Shown in pieces: positions 31,735 through 40,406 of a stretch of DNA of 64,000 nt. The notes beneath the pieces are model-generated. The model searched no databases. It worked only from the letters and a program-made list of their open reading frames with translations, and was not told the DNA's origin. A program made the translations under genes and the position numbers. The DNA is taken from positions 124,001-188,000 of the forward strand of contig NZ_FKBR01000006.1 in the NCBI RefSeq assembly GCF_900078335.1, in the 5' to 3' direction. Every line of letters starts with the position of its first letter. Within the stretch, counting starts at the first letter, position 1. This stretch comes from Bordetella trematum. GTDB lineage: Bacteria > Pseudomonadota > Gammaproteobacteria > Burkholderiales > Burkholderiaceae_B.

Positions 31735-33420
31735 ATGCCTGTTTTTTCACTGAAGTCCCTGAGCCGGCTGACGGCGTTGTACCTGGCAGGTCTGCCGTCG
31801 CTGGCATCGGCCGCGCCCGGCTGCGCCGCGGTCGCGCTGGATGGGCGTTCCCTGACGCTGGCGCAGATCGAAGCCGTGGCGCGGCATGATTGTCCGGTTT
31901 CCCTGGACGCCAACGCGCGTCAGCGGGTCGAGCGCGCCCACGCGTTGCTGCTGGCCTACGCCAAACTGGACCGTCCGGTCTACGGTTTGAACCGGGGGGT
32001 GGGGCTGAACAAGGACCAGACCATCTTTGAAGGCGGCGAGATTTCGCCGGCGGTGCGCGCCCGCTCGGAACAGTTCAACCGAGATCTGCTCAATTCGCAC
32101 AGCGCGGCCTATGGTGAGGCGGTGCCGCGTGAGGTGGCGCGCGCAGCGCTGCTGATCCGCCTCAATACGGCCCTGACAGGCGGCGCCGGGCTGCAGCCGC
32201 AGGTCGTGCAAGGCTATGCCGATCTGCTCAATCACGGCATCACGCCGGTGCTGTTTGGCGACGGATCGGTCGGCGAGGCCGACATCACCGTGCTGGCGCC
32301 CATCGGCCTGGCCCTGATGGGGGAGGGCGAGGTGGATTACCGGGGGCGTCGGATGGCTGCCGCCGACGCGCTGCAGCAGGCGGGGCTGACGCCCTTGCGT
32401 CTGTATGGCAAGGATGGCCTGGGCGTGGTCAGCGCCAATGCCTACGGCGCCGCGCTGGCCAGTCTGGCCGCGCGCGATGTGGCCCGTTTGCTGGCGCAGG
32501 CCGATGCGGTGGCGGCGCTGTCGCTGGAAGGGCTGGGCGGCAATCTGGCGCCGCTGCTGCCGGTGACGCAGGCTCAGCGGCCTTTTTCCGGCCAGCAGGC
32601 CGCCGCCTCTCATATGCGCGAGCTGCTGCAGGGCAGTTCGTTGTGGCAGCCCGATCCGCAGCGGGCCTTGCAGGATCCGCTGAGCTTTCGCACGGCCAGC
32701 CAGGCGCACGGTGCGGCCCGGGATCTGCTGGGCCTGTTGCAGGCGCAGCTTGTGCTGCAGATCAACCATGCCGATGACAACCCGACGGTGGTGCTCGACG
32801 CGGCGGTTCCGGCCGACGCTTCGGCCTACGAGAAACAGTTCTACGTGACACAGGGCGAGGTGCGTGGGGCGGTCATTCCGAGCGCCAGCTTCGACCCCAG
32901 CGCCTGGGCTTTGCCCCTGCAGGGCATGACGGTGGCCCTGTCGCAGGTGGCGCAGTTGTCGGCGCAGCGCAGCCTGCGCCTGACCGAGAGCGGCTTCACC
33001 GGGTTGGCGCGCTTTCTCAGCCCGGGTGGCGGGGCCATCGGCTATGGGCCGGTGCAGAAAAGCGTGTCGTCGCTCGCCGCCGGGGTGCGCAGTCTGGCTC
33101 AACCGGTGATGACCGACGTTCAGCCGCAGGCGGGCAATATCGAGGACGTTGGCAGCAACGCTCCCTGGATTGCGCAACGCCTGGGTCAGCAGGTGGCCGG
33201 GGTCAATCGCCAGCTCGCCCTGGAGTTGCTGCTGGCCGCGCAGGCGCTGGACCTGCGCCGGGCCGCGCACCCGGATTACCAGCCCGGGCAGGGCACCGCA
33301 GCGCTGTGGCGCAGTTTCCGTCAGGTCGTGCCGGCTCTGACGGCCGACCGTCGGGTCGATCAGGATCTGGCGCGTGCCCATGCTTTCCTGGCGGCGCACC
33401 GCCGCCAATCCCCGCCTTGA
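31735..33420 (+). CDS. Exported histidine/phenylalanine ammonia-lyase homologue lacking the MIO triad
   Basis: A 561-residue protein with a signal peptide (LTALYLAGLPSLASA, cleavage near 26). The HAL/PAL fold is clear: YGLNRGVG (83-90), QDPLSFR (313-319), DNP (348-350) and the long C-terminal helices. In HAL the cofactor methylidene-imidazolone forms from Ala-Ser-Gly in GSVGASGDLAPL; here the same place reads GSVGEADITVLAPI (177-190), with no Ser or Gly to cyclise. The asparagine expected after GLALLN is replaced (GLGVVSANA) and the active-site Tyr of QDPYS is Leu316. It therefore cannot use the standard mechanism. MIO-free relatives such as ergothionase are known to eliminate trimethylamine; this could be a periplasmic lyase of that kind. 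Function unproven. Confidence 0.85.
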   Translation: MPVFSLKSLSRLTALYLAGLPSLASAAPGCAAVALDGRSLTLAQIEAVARHDCPVSLDANARQRVERAHALLLAYAKLDRPVYGLNRGVGLNKDQTIFEGGEISPAVRARSEQFNRDLLNSHSAAYGEAVPREVARAALLIRLNTALTGGAGLQPQVVQGYADLLNHGITPVLFGDGSVGEADITVLAPIGLALMGEGEVDYRGRRMAAADALQQAGLTPLRLYGKDGLGVVSANAYGAALASLAARDVARLLAQADAVAALSLEGLGGNLAPLLPVTQAQRPFSGQQAAASHMRELLQGSSLWQPDPQRALQDPLSFRTASQAHGAARDLLGLLQAQLVLQINHADDNPTVVLDAAVPADASAYEKQFYVTQGEVRGAVIPSASFDPSAWALPLQGMTVALSQVAQLSAQRSLRLTESGFTGLARFLSPGGGAIGYGPVQKSVSSLAAGVRSLAQPVMTDVQPQAGNIEDVGSNAPWIAQRLGQQVAGVNRQLALELLLAAQALDLRRAAHPDYQPGQGTAALWRSFRQVVPALTADRRVDQDLARAHAFLAAHRRQSPP

Positions 33421-33434
33421 TGGCGGGCGGCTGA

Positions 33435-33456
33435 CGCCCGGCCCTCACGCCGGGCG
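33435..33456. terminator. Hairpin between convergent lyase-like and permease genes
   Basis: CGCCCGG (33435-33441) pairs with CCGGGCG (33450-33456) over an 8-base loop, in the 49 bases between the two converging stops. GC-rich without T run; a weak shared terminator at best. Confidence 0.4.
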
Positions 33457-33469
33457 GCGCCGCTCGCGG

Positions 33470-34876
33470 TCAGCGCGCGGGCGGGTTGGCGCCGGCCGCG
33501 TCCCGAGGTTTACCGATGCCGAATACCTGCGCCACAATGCCCATGACCACAATCACGCCACCCAGCAGGGAGGTGTAGAGCACCTCGTTGCGGTAGGTGC
33601 CTTCCACCACCATGATGATCAGGGCGCCAATAATGAAGAGAATCACGGCGTAGGTCAGCCAGGGGAACAACCACATCTTGAATTGCAAGGCGACGCCCTG
33701 CGCCTGCAGGCGTTGGCGCATGCGCAGCTGCGAGCAGGCGATCACCAGATAGACAAAAAGGGCGATGGTGCCGGTTGCCTGCATCAGCACGTCGTACAGA
33801 TCCATCTGTGAAGTGGCGGTCAGCCATACCGCCAGAAACGCAAACAGGCTGGAAATGATCACGCCCACGTAGGGGGTGCCGGTGCGCCGCCCGGTGCGTT
33901 GCATGATGCGATGCGCATCGCCCCGTTTCGAAAGGGAATACAGCATGCGCGAGGCCGTATAGAGCGCCGAATTGAAGCAGCTGCAGACAGAGGTCAGTAC
34001 GATGAAATTCACAATCAGGCGGGAGTACGGAATGCCGAGAGCATCGAGCGCGATGTCGTAGGTGCCCCGGGTGGGGTCTTGCAGGCCGGGCGAGTTGTAC
34101 GGCACCAGGCAGACCACGATGAAGATAGAGCCGATATAGAACAGGCAGATGCGCCACACCACGGAGTTGGTGGTCTTGAGAATCGCCCGGCCCGGATCGG
34201 CAGATTCGGCGGCCGCGACGGTCACGATTTCGGCGCCAATGAACGCAAACATGACGCCCAACAGCGCCACCACGACCGCCTTGGGCCCGTTGGGCATGAA
34301 ACCTTGCGCGGTCAGTTGACTCCAGCCACGCGCCTCGCCCCAGGGCCAGAGGTGAACGATGGCCAGGCTGCCGATCACCAGAAACAGGATGATGGCCACG
34401 ACTTTGATCAGCGCAAACCAGAACTCGAACTCACCGTAGTTGCGCACATTGAGGAAATTGACTCCGATCAGCGTCACCGTGAGGATCAGTGCGTAGCCCC
34501 AGGCCGGAAACATGGGGAACCATTCATGGAGTATCTGGCCCGCCACATAGGCTTCCCAGCCCATGAGCAATGTCCAGAAATACCAATACAGCCACCCAAT
34601 GGTGAAGCCGGCCCATCGACCGATGGCCCGGTCGGCATAGGTGGAGAAGGAGCCGGTGTCAGGCTGGGCGACCGCCATTTCGCCCAGCATCCGCATGACC
34701 AGAACCACCAGGATCCCACCGCCCAGAAACGCCAGAATGACGGCTGGGCCGGCCAGAGCGATCTGGGTGCCGGAACCGACAAAGAGCGCCGCGCCGATCA
34801 CGCCGGCGATCGACATCATGGTGAGGTGGCGCGGCTTGAGCCCGCCTTTCAGTTCAGTGTGGTTTGAGTTGGACAA
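33470..34876 (-). CDS. APC-family amino-acid permease (CycA/GabP/AnsP-like), TTG start
   Basis: A 468-residue transporter with 12 hydrophobic segments. The first helix region LKPRHLTMMSIAGVIGAALF and LFVGSGTQIALAGPAVILAF carry the AAT-family GSG ligand motif, followed by LGEMAVAQPDTGSFSTYADR. There is no ATG upstream; TTG at 34876 has GGAG six bases ahead and gives the standard length. Members import D-alanine/serine/glycine, GABA, asparagine or aromatic amino acids with protons. It is convergent with the lyase-like gene and preceded by about 460 bases without genes. Confidence 0.88.
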   Translation of the reverse strand: MSNSNHTELKGGLKPRHLTMMSIAGVIGAALFVGSGTQIALAGPAVILAFLGGGILVVLVMRMLGEMAVAQPDTGSFSTYADRAIGRWAGFTIGWLYWYFWTLLMGWEAYVAGQILHEWFPMFPAWGYALILTVTLIGVNFLNVRNYGEFEFWFALIKVVAIILFLVIGSLAIVHLWPWGEARGWSQLTAQGFMPNGPKAVVVALLGVMFAFIGAEIVTVAAAESADPGRAILKTTNSVVWRICLFYIGSIFIVVCLVPYNSPGLQDPTRGTYDIALDALGIPYSRLIVNFIVLTSVCSCFNSALYTASRMLYSLSKRGDAHRIMQRTGRRTGTPYVGVIISSLFAFLAVWLTATSQMDLYDVLMQATGTIALFVYLVIACSQLRMRQRLQAQGVALQFKMWLFPWLTYAVILFIIGALIIMVVEGTYRNEVLYTSLLGGVIVVMGIVAQVFGIGKPRDAAGANPPAR

Positions 34877-35339
34877 CAGCGTCTCCGTTGCGGGTTGGCG
34901 ATGGCCGGCCCAGCGCTGTTGTCGTGACGATGCCTGACACGGGAAGATGGCTGGCCGGTTGCTCGCGGGGGGGCCAGAGTACGGAAGAGCTTGGGGTGGC
35001 AGCAGGAAAGGGGCGCAGTAACAGATCAATCCGCTTTCTGCTCCCGGCCGGCCCGGATGTCTCATTGGTGTGCGTGCGCGATCGGGATGATGAGTGGCTG
35101 TCCATCAATAGGATCGGGGCGCGTCTCATGAGAGAAGCCGCTTATTCGCATCCCTGCGCCGAGGGAAGATATGAATACGCGACGCAGCCTGGCGACACGA
35201 AGCTTTCAGGCCGGGGCGATCGCCAGCGCTGCGCCAGGCGATGCCAGGGGGGCGGGCGCAGGGCAGTGGGCGGGCCGCGCCTGCGGCGCATCCTGGATGA
35301 ATGCGCCAGAGGCGGGCGCCGAGGCCCGGGTGCCGGGGT
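34877..35339. other. Gene-free interval before the permease
   Basis: About 460 bases between the start of the permease and the end of the PLP enzyme gene. Every open stretch is low-complexity Ala/Gly/Arg coding without a family pattern; the best candidate, an ATG at 35171 with GAGGGAAG ahead of it, reads as unstructured sequence and is not called. The part beside 34877 must hold the permease promoter, but I could not identify boxes. Confidence 0.35.
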
Positions 35340-36320
35340 TCAGGATGCGTTCAGATGGCGCGCGAAGGTCTGTGGATCGGTGTTGGTGCCGCACAGCAGC
35401 ACGCCGACGCGCTTGCCGGCCAGCTCCTGCCTGAGCGGGCCGATGAGCGCGGCGGTGGCGGCTGCGCAGGCCGGCTCGGTCGCCAGCTTGAGCTGGTCGA
35501 ACAGGCAGCGCATGGCCTGACGCAGCAGGTCGTCGTCCACCTTCACCAGGCGGTCGACGTGCTGGCGGCACAATTCATAGGTATAGCGCTCGGTGTGGGG
35601 CGCCATGAGGCTGTCGGCAATGCTCTGCATCGGGCCCATCTTGACGGGGCTGCCGGCCTCGAAGCTGCGATGCATGGCGTCCGCGCCAGCCGGTTCGACG
35701 CCAAACACCTGGCAGCCGGGGCGGGCCAACTTGACTGCGCGGCTGATGCCGGAGATGAGGCCGCCGCCGCCGATGGGCACGATCACCGCGTCCAGTTCGC
35801 CAGCCTGCTCCATCCATTCCTGCCCCAGGGTAGCCGTGCCCAGCACGGTGGCCGGGCCATCGAAGGGATGGACGAAAAAGCGGCCTTCCTGATCCTGGAT
35901 CCGCAGCACGGTTTCGAAGGCGCTCGGGCCGTCTTCGGCCAGAATCACCTCGGCGCCGTATTCCTGCGCCAAGGAGACGCGCGCCGGGCTGGCCGTCTTG
36001 ATCATCACCACCTTGGCACTGATGCCCAACCGCATGGCGGCATAGGCCACCGCCACGGCGTGGTTGCCGGCCGACACGCAGGTCACCCCGGCAGTACGCT
36101 GGGCGTCGCTGAGCGCCAGCATGTTGGAGAAGGCGCCGCGGGCCTTGAAGGTGCCGCTGACCTGCAGCAGCTCGAACTTGAAGTTCACGGGGGTGCCGGC
36201 CACCGGCGTGAAGGCGTCGGTTTGCAGCACGGGCGTGCGGCGCACCCAGGGTTGCAACCGTTCTTGCGCCAGGGCGATATCGGCGGCGCCGGGGACGGGC
36301 GGAGTCTGTGTCTGAGACAT
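35340..36320 (-). CDS. PLP-dependent threonine/serine dehydratase-like enzyme (fold type II)
   Basis: A 326-residue enzyme. The PLP lysine is Lys59 in LLQVSGTFKARGAFSNML; SAGNHAVAVAYAAMRLG is the substrate/cofactor loop and PIGGGGLISGISRAVK the phosphate-binding glycine loop. No regulatory ACT domain follows, so it resembles catabolic TdcB, serine racemase or hydroxyaspartate dehydratase. Such enzymes release 2-aminoacrylate or 2-aminocrotonate, the very enamines that RidA hydrolyses, and a RidA gene starts the same operon. Last gene of the RidA-deacylase-transporter-dehydratase unit, 33 bases after the transporter. Confidence 0.88.
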   Translation of the reverse strand: MSQTQTPPVPGAADIALAQERLQPWVRRTPVLQTDAFTPVAGTPVNFKFELLQVSGTFKARGAFSNMLALSDAQRTAGVTCVSAGNHAVAVAYAAMRLGISAKVVMIKTASPARVSLAQEYGAEVILAEDGPSAFETVLRIQDQEGRFFVHPFDGPATVLGTATLGQEWMEQAGELDAVIVPIGGGGLISGISRAVKLARPGCQVFGVEPAGADAMHRSFEAGSPVKMGPMQSIADSLMAPHTERYTYELCRQHVDRLVKVDDDLLRQAMRCLFDQLKLATEPACAAATAALIGPLRQELAGKRVGVLLCGTNTDPQTFARHLNAS

Positions 36321-36353
36321 ATTGGAGTGAGACGTCCTTGATGAATCGGCGCG

Positions 36354-37634
36354 TCAGCGCAGGCCCAGGCGTCGGCGTACCGCCACCAGGGCGCTCAGGC
36401 TGATGAGCGCAGCAAAGATGAGATAGAAGCTGGGCGCGAACTTGTTGCCCGTGGTGGCGATCAGCCACACGATGATGAAGGGCGCGAACCCGCCGAAGAG
36501 GGTGACGGCGATGTTGTAGGCCAGGGACATGCCGGTGGTGCGCGTCTGCGTGGGAAAGATATCCGTCAGCAGGGCGGGCAGGGCGCCGAAGTAGCCCGAC
36601 AGCAGGATGCCGATCGCGATCTGCACCACGATCATGGTGCCCAGGCTGGGGTTGGCCGCCAGCAGCATGAACAAGGGGTAGATGCACAGCAGGAACAGCA
36701 CGGCGGACGCCATCATCACGCCGGTACGGCCGTGGCGATCCGACCAGTGCCCCACGAAGGGCGAGACGATCAACTGCACCACCCCAGTGACCAGGGTGGC
36801 CGCGAAGGCGGCCGTCGGCGGGATGCCCAGGTGCTTGACCGCATAGGTCGGCATGAACAGCACGAGATAGGTTGCAACAGTGCCCAGCACCACGGTGCCG
36901 ATGGCCAGCAACAGGCGCAGCCGGTGCTCCGTGAAGGTCTCCGCCAGGGGGGCGGCGCTGCGTTCGGTCGCCAGGAACTCGGGCGTTTCGTCGATCTGCG
37001 TGCGGATGTAATAGGCCACCGGGCCGATCAGCAGCCCGAAGAAGAACGGGATGCGCCAGCCCCAGTCGGCCATCTGCTCGGCGCTCAGCCACGCGTTCAG
37101 GCCGGCGCCGAAGCCGGCAGCCAGCAGCGTCGTCACGCCCTGGCTGGCGACCTGCCAGCTGGAGAAAAAGCCCCGCCGGTTGGGGGTGTGCTCGGCCAGG
37201 AAGGCCGTCGCGCTGCCGAACTCGCCGCCAGCCGAGAAGCCCTGGATCATCCGCGCCACCACGATGCCGATGGGCGCCCAGATGCCGATCGCGTCATAGG
37301 TGGGCATGATTGCGATGATCAGGGTGCCCAGCATCATCAGCATGATGGCCAGCGTCAGCGTGGCCCGCCGCCCGACCCGGTCGGCATAGACCCCCAGCAC
37401 CAGCGCGCCCAGCGGCCGCATGAAGAATGACACGCCGAAAGTGCCCAGCGTCAGCAGCAGCGACACGCTTTCGTTGTCGCTGGGAAAGAACAGCCGGGCG
37501 ATGGTGACGGCAAAAAAACCGTAGACCACCAGGTCGAACCACTCCAGCGCATTGCCGATGGAGGCGGCGGCGATGATGCGCCATGAAGAAGGCTGGGGCT
37601 TGGCGCCGGCCGGTTGTGCACTTGCGGTAGTCAT
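36354..37634 (-). CDS. MHS-family MFS metabolite:proton symporter (ProP/ShiA/KgtP-like)
   Basis: A 426-residue transporter with 12 hydrophobic segments. The N-terminus AAASIGNALEWFDLVVYGFF is the hallmark of the metabolite:H+ symporter branch, and GVYADRVGRRATLTL is the MFS loop; FSAGGEFGSATAFLAEHTPN is also typical. Members carry proline/betaine, citrate, 2-oxoglutarate or shikimate. ATG at 37634 is used. Placed between an ArgE-like deacylase and a PLP dehydratase, it probably imports the N-acylated or hydroxylated amino acid that the operon degrades. Confidence 0.88.
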   Translation of the reverse strand: MTTASAQPAGAKPQPSSWRIIAAASIGNALEWFDLVVYGFFAVTIARLFFPSDNESVSLLLTLGTFGVSFFMRPLGALVLGVYADRVGRRATLTLAIMLMMLGTLIIAIMPTYDAIGIWAPIGIVVARMIQGFSAGGEFGSATAFLAEHTPNRRGFFSSWQVASQGVTTLLAAGFGAGLNAWLSAEQMADWGWRIPFFFGLLIGPVAYYIRTQIDETPEFLATERSAAPLAETFTEHRLRLLLAIGTVVLGTVATYLVLFMPTYAVKHLGIPPTAAFAATLVTGVVQLIVSPFVGHWSDRHGRTGVMMASAVLFLLCIYPLFMLLAANPSLGTMIVVQIAIGILLSGYFGALPALLTDIFPTQTRTTGMSLAYNIAVTLFGGFAPFIIVWLIATTGNKFAPSFYLIFAALISLSALVAVRRRLGLR

Positions 37635-37653
37635 GGGGGCAAGCCTCCGAGGG

Positions 37654-38841
37654 CTAGGATTGTTGGGCAAGATTATCGATGACGCCGCGCAGGAAGCCTT
37701 CGCACTGGGCAACCTGGTCCAGCGCCACGAATTCATTGGCCTTGTGGGCCTGGCGGATATCGCCCGGGCCGCAGATTACCGCCGGGATGCCGGCCTGCTG
37801 GAACTGACCGGCCTCGGTGCCGTAGGCCACTTTGCGGTGCGCCTGATCGGCCGTGAGGGCGCGCACCAGTTGCGTGATGGCGGCCTGCTCGGAGGCATCC
37901 AGCGACGGGGCGCTGGCCAGCGATTCGAAGTCGATGGCCGCCTCGGGGGATTCCGAGCGCATGCGCGGCAGCAATTCCTCTTCGGCATAGGCGCGGATGC
38001 GGGCGAAGAAACGGGCCGGATCGGCCCCCGGCAGATTGCGGTGTTCGAAGTCGAACTGGCACAGCGCCGGAATGGTGTTGATGGCGATGCCGCCCTGGAT
38101 GGTGCCGACCTGGGCAGTGCTGAACGGCACGTCGAAAGCCTCATCGTAAGGGCCGGCGATGCGCATCTCGTCGGCCAGTTCACGGATGAAACAGATCAGT
38201 CGCGCGGCGTACTCGATGGCGTTCAGACCCTTGGGCGTGAGCGAGGAGTGGGCGGCCTGCCCGCGCACGCAGCAGCGCCAGGCATTGATCCCCTTGTGGG
38301 CCACGATCACGCGCATGGAGGTCGGCTCGCCAACGATGCAGCCCTCCGGCCGCTGCCCGCGCGCCTGCAGATCGGCCAGCATCAGGGGCGCGCCCACGCA
38401 GCCGACCTCTTCGTCGTACGAGAGCGCGAAATGGATGGGCTTGGCCAGTCGGGTACGGCGCATCTGCGGCAGCAGCGACAGGGCGGTACCGATGAAGCCT
38501 TTCATGTCGCAGGCGCCGCGCCCGTAGAGACGCCCGTCGCGGATCACGGGGTCGAACGGATCGGTGTCCCAGGCCTGGCCATCGACCGGCACCACGTCGG
38601 TGTGCCCGGAAAGCACGATCCCGCCCTGGGTGTTGCCGTCAGCCGCCGGCAGGGTCGCGTAGAGATTGGCCTTTTTCCCGCTGGCGTCATAGGTCAGGTG
38701 CGACACCATGTCGAACCGCTCGAAGGTGCTGCGCACCATGTCGATCAGCGCCAGGTTGGAGTTGCGGCTGGTGGTGTCGAAACGAATCAGGCGCCCGATC
38801 CAGTCGATGGCGGAATCGGGTTGCGGCGAGGTCTGGCTCAT
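37654..38841 (-). CDS. Acetylornithine deacetylase-like M20 metallohydrolase (ArgE family)
   Basis: A 395-residue M20 amidohydrolase. Metal ligands are seen in IVLSGHTDVVPVD (His near 82), RGACDMKG (Asp near 115) and ALSYDEEVGCVG (Glu pair near 148); VGEPTSM and AHKGIN follow as in ArgE. ArgE removes acetyl groups from N-acetylornithine, but the enzyme accepts other N-acyl amino acids, and in this catabolic operon a role in opening an N-acyl amino acid is more likely than arginine synthesis. Two bases separate it from the RidA gene upstream. Confidence 0.86.
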   Translation of the reverse strand: MSQTSPQPDSAIDWIGRLIRFDTTSRNSNLALIDMVRSTFERFDMVSHLTYDASGKKANLYATLPAADGNTQGGIVLSGHTDVVPVDGQAWDTDPFDPVIRDGRLYGRGACDMKGFIGTALSLLPQMRRTRLAKPIHFALSYDEEVGCVGAPLMLADLQARGQRPEGCIVGEPTSMRVIVAHKGINAWRCCVRGQAAHSSLTPKGLNAIEYAARLICFIRELADEMRIAGPYDEAFDVPFSTAQVGTIQGGIAINTIPALCQFDFEHRNLPGADPARFFARIRAYAEEELLPRMRSESPEAAIDFESLASAPSLDASEQAAITQLVRALTADQAHRKVAYGTEAGQFQQAGIPAVICGPGDIRQAHKANEFVALDQVAQCEGFLRGVIDNLAQQS

Positions 38842-38843
38842 GG

Positions 38844-39221
38844 TCAGGCTCCGGGTTGGCAGGCAATGGCTTCGATCTCCACCAGGGCGCCAGGCACCAT
38901 GAGATCGGCGCGCACGGTAGAGCGGGCAGGCAGGATATGGCCGGCGAACCAGGCCCCGTAAGCCTGATCGAAGGCGGCGAAGTCTTCCACCCGTGCCAGC
39001 CAGACGGTCGCCTTGACGATGTCGCCCGGCCCCAGGCCGGCGCGCCCCAGTTCGTCGGCGATGCGCTGCAGGCAGCGTGCCGTCTGGGCGGCAACGTCAT
39101 CGCCTTCGATGCGAAAGCCTTCGCCAAAGGCCATCTGGCCGGAAACGAACACCAGTTCGCCGGCGCGGCGATGGCTGGAGAATTGCGGCTGGCGCCGCGG
39201 CGCAAGGTCAGGCTGGGACAT
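38844..39221 (-). CDS. RidA/YjgF-family enamine/imine deaminase, second copy
   Basis: A 125-residue RidA family member (SHRRAGELVFVSGQMAFGEG, KATVWLARVEDFAAFDQAYG, ARSTVRADLMVPGALVEIEA, with the conserved Arg and Glu). First gene of the operon with the ArgE-like deacylase, the transporter and the PLP dehydratase, whose enamine product it can hydrolyse to the oxo acid. The ATG at 39221 fits the family length; upstream in-frame starts add an unrelated stretch. It differs from the copy at 14438-14806, so each serves its own pathway. Confidence 0.88.
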   Translation of the reverse strand: MSQPDLAPRRQPQFSSHRRAGELVFVSGQMAFGEGFRIEGDDVAAQTARCLQRIADELGRAGLGPGDIVKATVWLARVEDFAAFDQAYGAWFAGHILPARSTVRADLMVPGALVEIEAIACQPGA

Positions 39222-39386
39222 CTTGTGGCTCCGAACAAAATCCGGCGCCCAGCTTATCCCTGCCTTAGCGGCCTTGCTTATGCGCAGCCGCCATGAACCT
39301 ATGCCAAAGCGGCAGAAACGGGCGACTTGCGGGTTTTCCCGCGCCCGTGCGCAGGAGGCTTGCCAGCGCGCCGGGCTGCCGGTAAC

Positions 39387-40406
39387 GTGAGCGCCATCTT
39401 GCCCGTCCCGCTTTCTCGTTCCGTGCCGCCGTTTCCCGATCACCGTCTGCATGCCTATGTGCCGCATACCTATCAGGTGGTGGACATGCAGCCGGTGGGG
39501 TCGGCCTGTTTCATCGCCGCCCGGCCGGCCAGCGGCGGCATGCAGGGCTATCGCGATACCCTGTTGCTGCGTGAAGGGCTCTCAGCCAGCTGGGCCGAGA
39601 TCGTGCGCCCGCAGGCAACCGAAGAACTCTACGACTGCAGCGGCGCGCTCAAGATACACCTGCGCATGAGCGGGTGTTCTGCGGTCACCGACGGCCGCGA
39701 GGCGCCGCATCCGATCGAGGCCCTGTCATGCAGCGCCTTGCTGCAACCGCGCGGGGCCCACAAGATCGAGCGGTTCGGGGCCGGGGCGCGCGAGAGGTCG
39801 GTCACGATTTCCTGCTCGCGCGAGTATCTGCTCGACGAGCTCGGGCTGGATAGCGCCGCCTATGTCGGGCCGCTGGGCCGTTACCTGGACAAACAGCCCG
39901 ACACCTTCGCCTTGTTCCATGCCGGGCTGACGCCGGCCATGCAGCAGGCCGCGCAGTGTTTCTTCGAGCCGCAGGCTGATCTGCCGGCGCGCCGGCTGCT
40001 GCTGCAGGCTCGCGCAGAAGACATCGTGCGGCAGTTTTTTTCCTATATGCGGCATGACGCGGCCGACGTACGTCCGCGTGATCGCGGCCTGGCCGAACAG
40101 ACGGCGGCTCGCCTGGCGGCGGCATTCCGCGAGCCGCCCAGCCTGCGCGAGCTTGCCGACGAGGCCGGGGTCAGCGTTTCCACCCTCTCGCGCCTTTTCA
40201 AGCGCGTGCACGGGGTGACCGTGCCCGAGTTCCTGCTGCGCGTCCGGATGCGCCATGCCCTGATCCTGATCCGCGCCGCGCGCCTGCCGGTCACGCAGAT
40301 CGCCTACGAGGTCGGTTATGACCATCCGGGCAATTTCTCCACGGCTTTCCGGCGGCATTATGGCGTGGCGCCGCGCGAGGCGGCCGGATTGCCCGATCCG
40401 GCCTAG
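39387..40406 (+). CDS. AraC-family transcriptional regulator (PchR-like), probable GTG start
   Basis: A 339-residue regulator in the divergent position to the RidA operon. The C-terminal 100 residues hold two helix-turn-helix motifs (LRELADEAGVSVSTLSRLFK, PVTQIAYEVGYDHPGNFSTA, ending RRHYGVAPREA). The N-terminal ~230 residues follow the PchR/OruR-like arrangement (LKIHLRMSGCSAVTDGREAP, ERSVTISCSREYLLDELGLD). GTG at 39387 is chosen because upstream codons are not conserved-looking; its ribosome site is weak. PchR relatives bind siderophores, OruR ornithine; the neighbour suggests an amino-acid ligand. Its stop overlaps the end of the convergent RND gene by 4 bases. Confidence 0.82.
   Translation: MSAILPVPLSRSVPPFPDHRLHAYVPHTYQVVDMQPVGSACFIAARPASGGMQGYRDTLLLREGLSASWAEIVRPQATEELYDCSGALKIHLRMSGCSAVTDGREAPHPIEALSCSALLQPRGAHKIERFGAGARERSVTISCSREYLLDELGLDSAAYVGPLGRYLDKQPDTFALFHAGLTPAMQQAAQCFFEPQADLPARRLLLQARAEDIVRQFFSYMRHDAADVRPRDRGLAEQTAARLAAAFREPPSLRELADEAGVSVSTLSRLFKRVHGVTVPEFLLRVRMRHALILIRAARLPVTQIAYEVGYDHPGNFSTAFRRHYGVAPREAAGLPDPA

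Noticed and set aside
35171-35434. Possible small gene with GAGGGAAG before the ATG
   Set aside because: The product is an Ala/Gly/Arg-rich string without hydrophobic core or family pattern and runs into the PLP enzyme gene.
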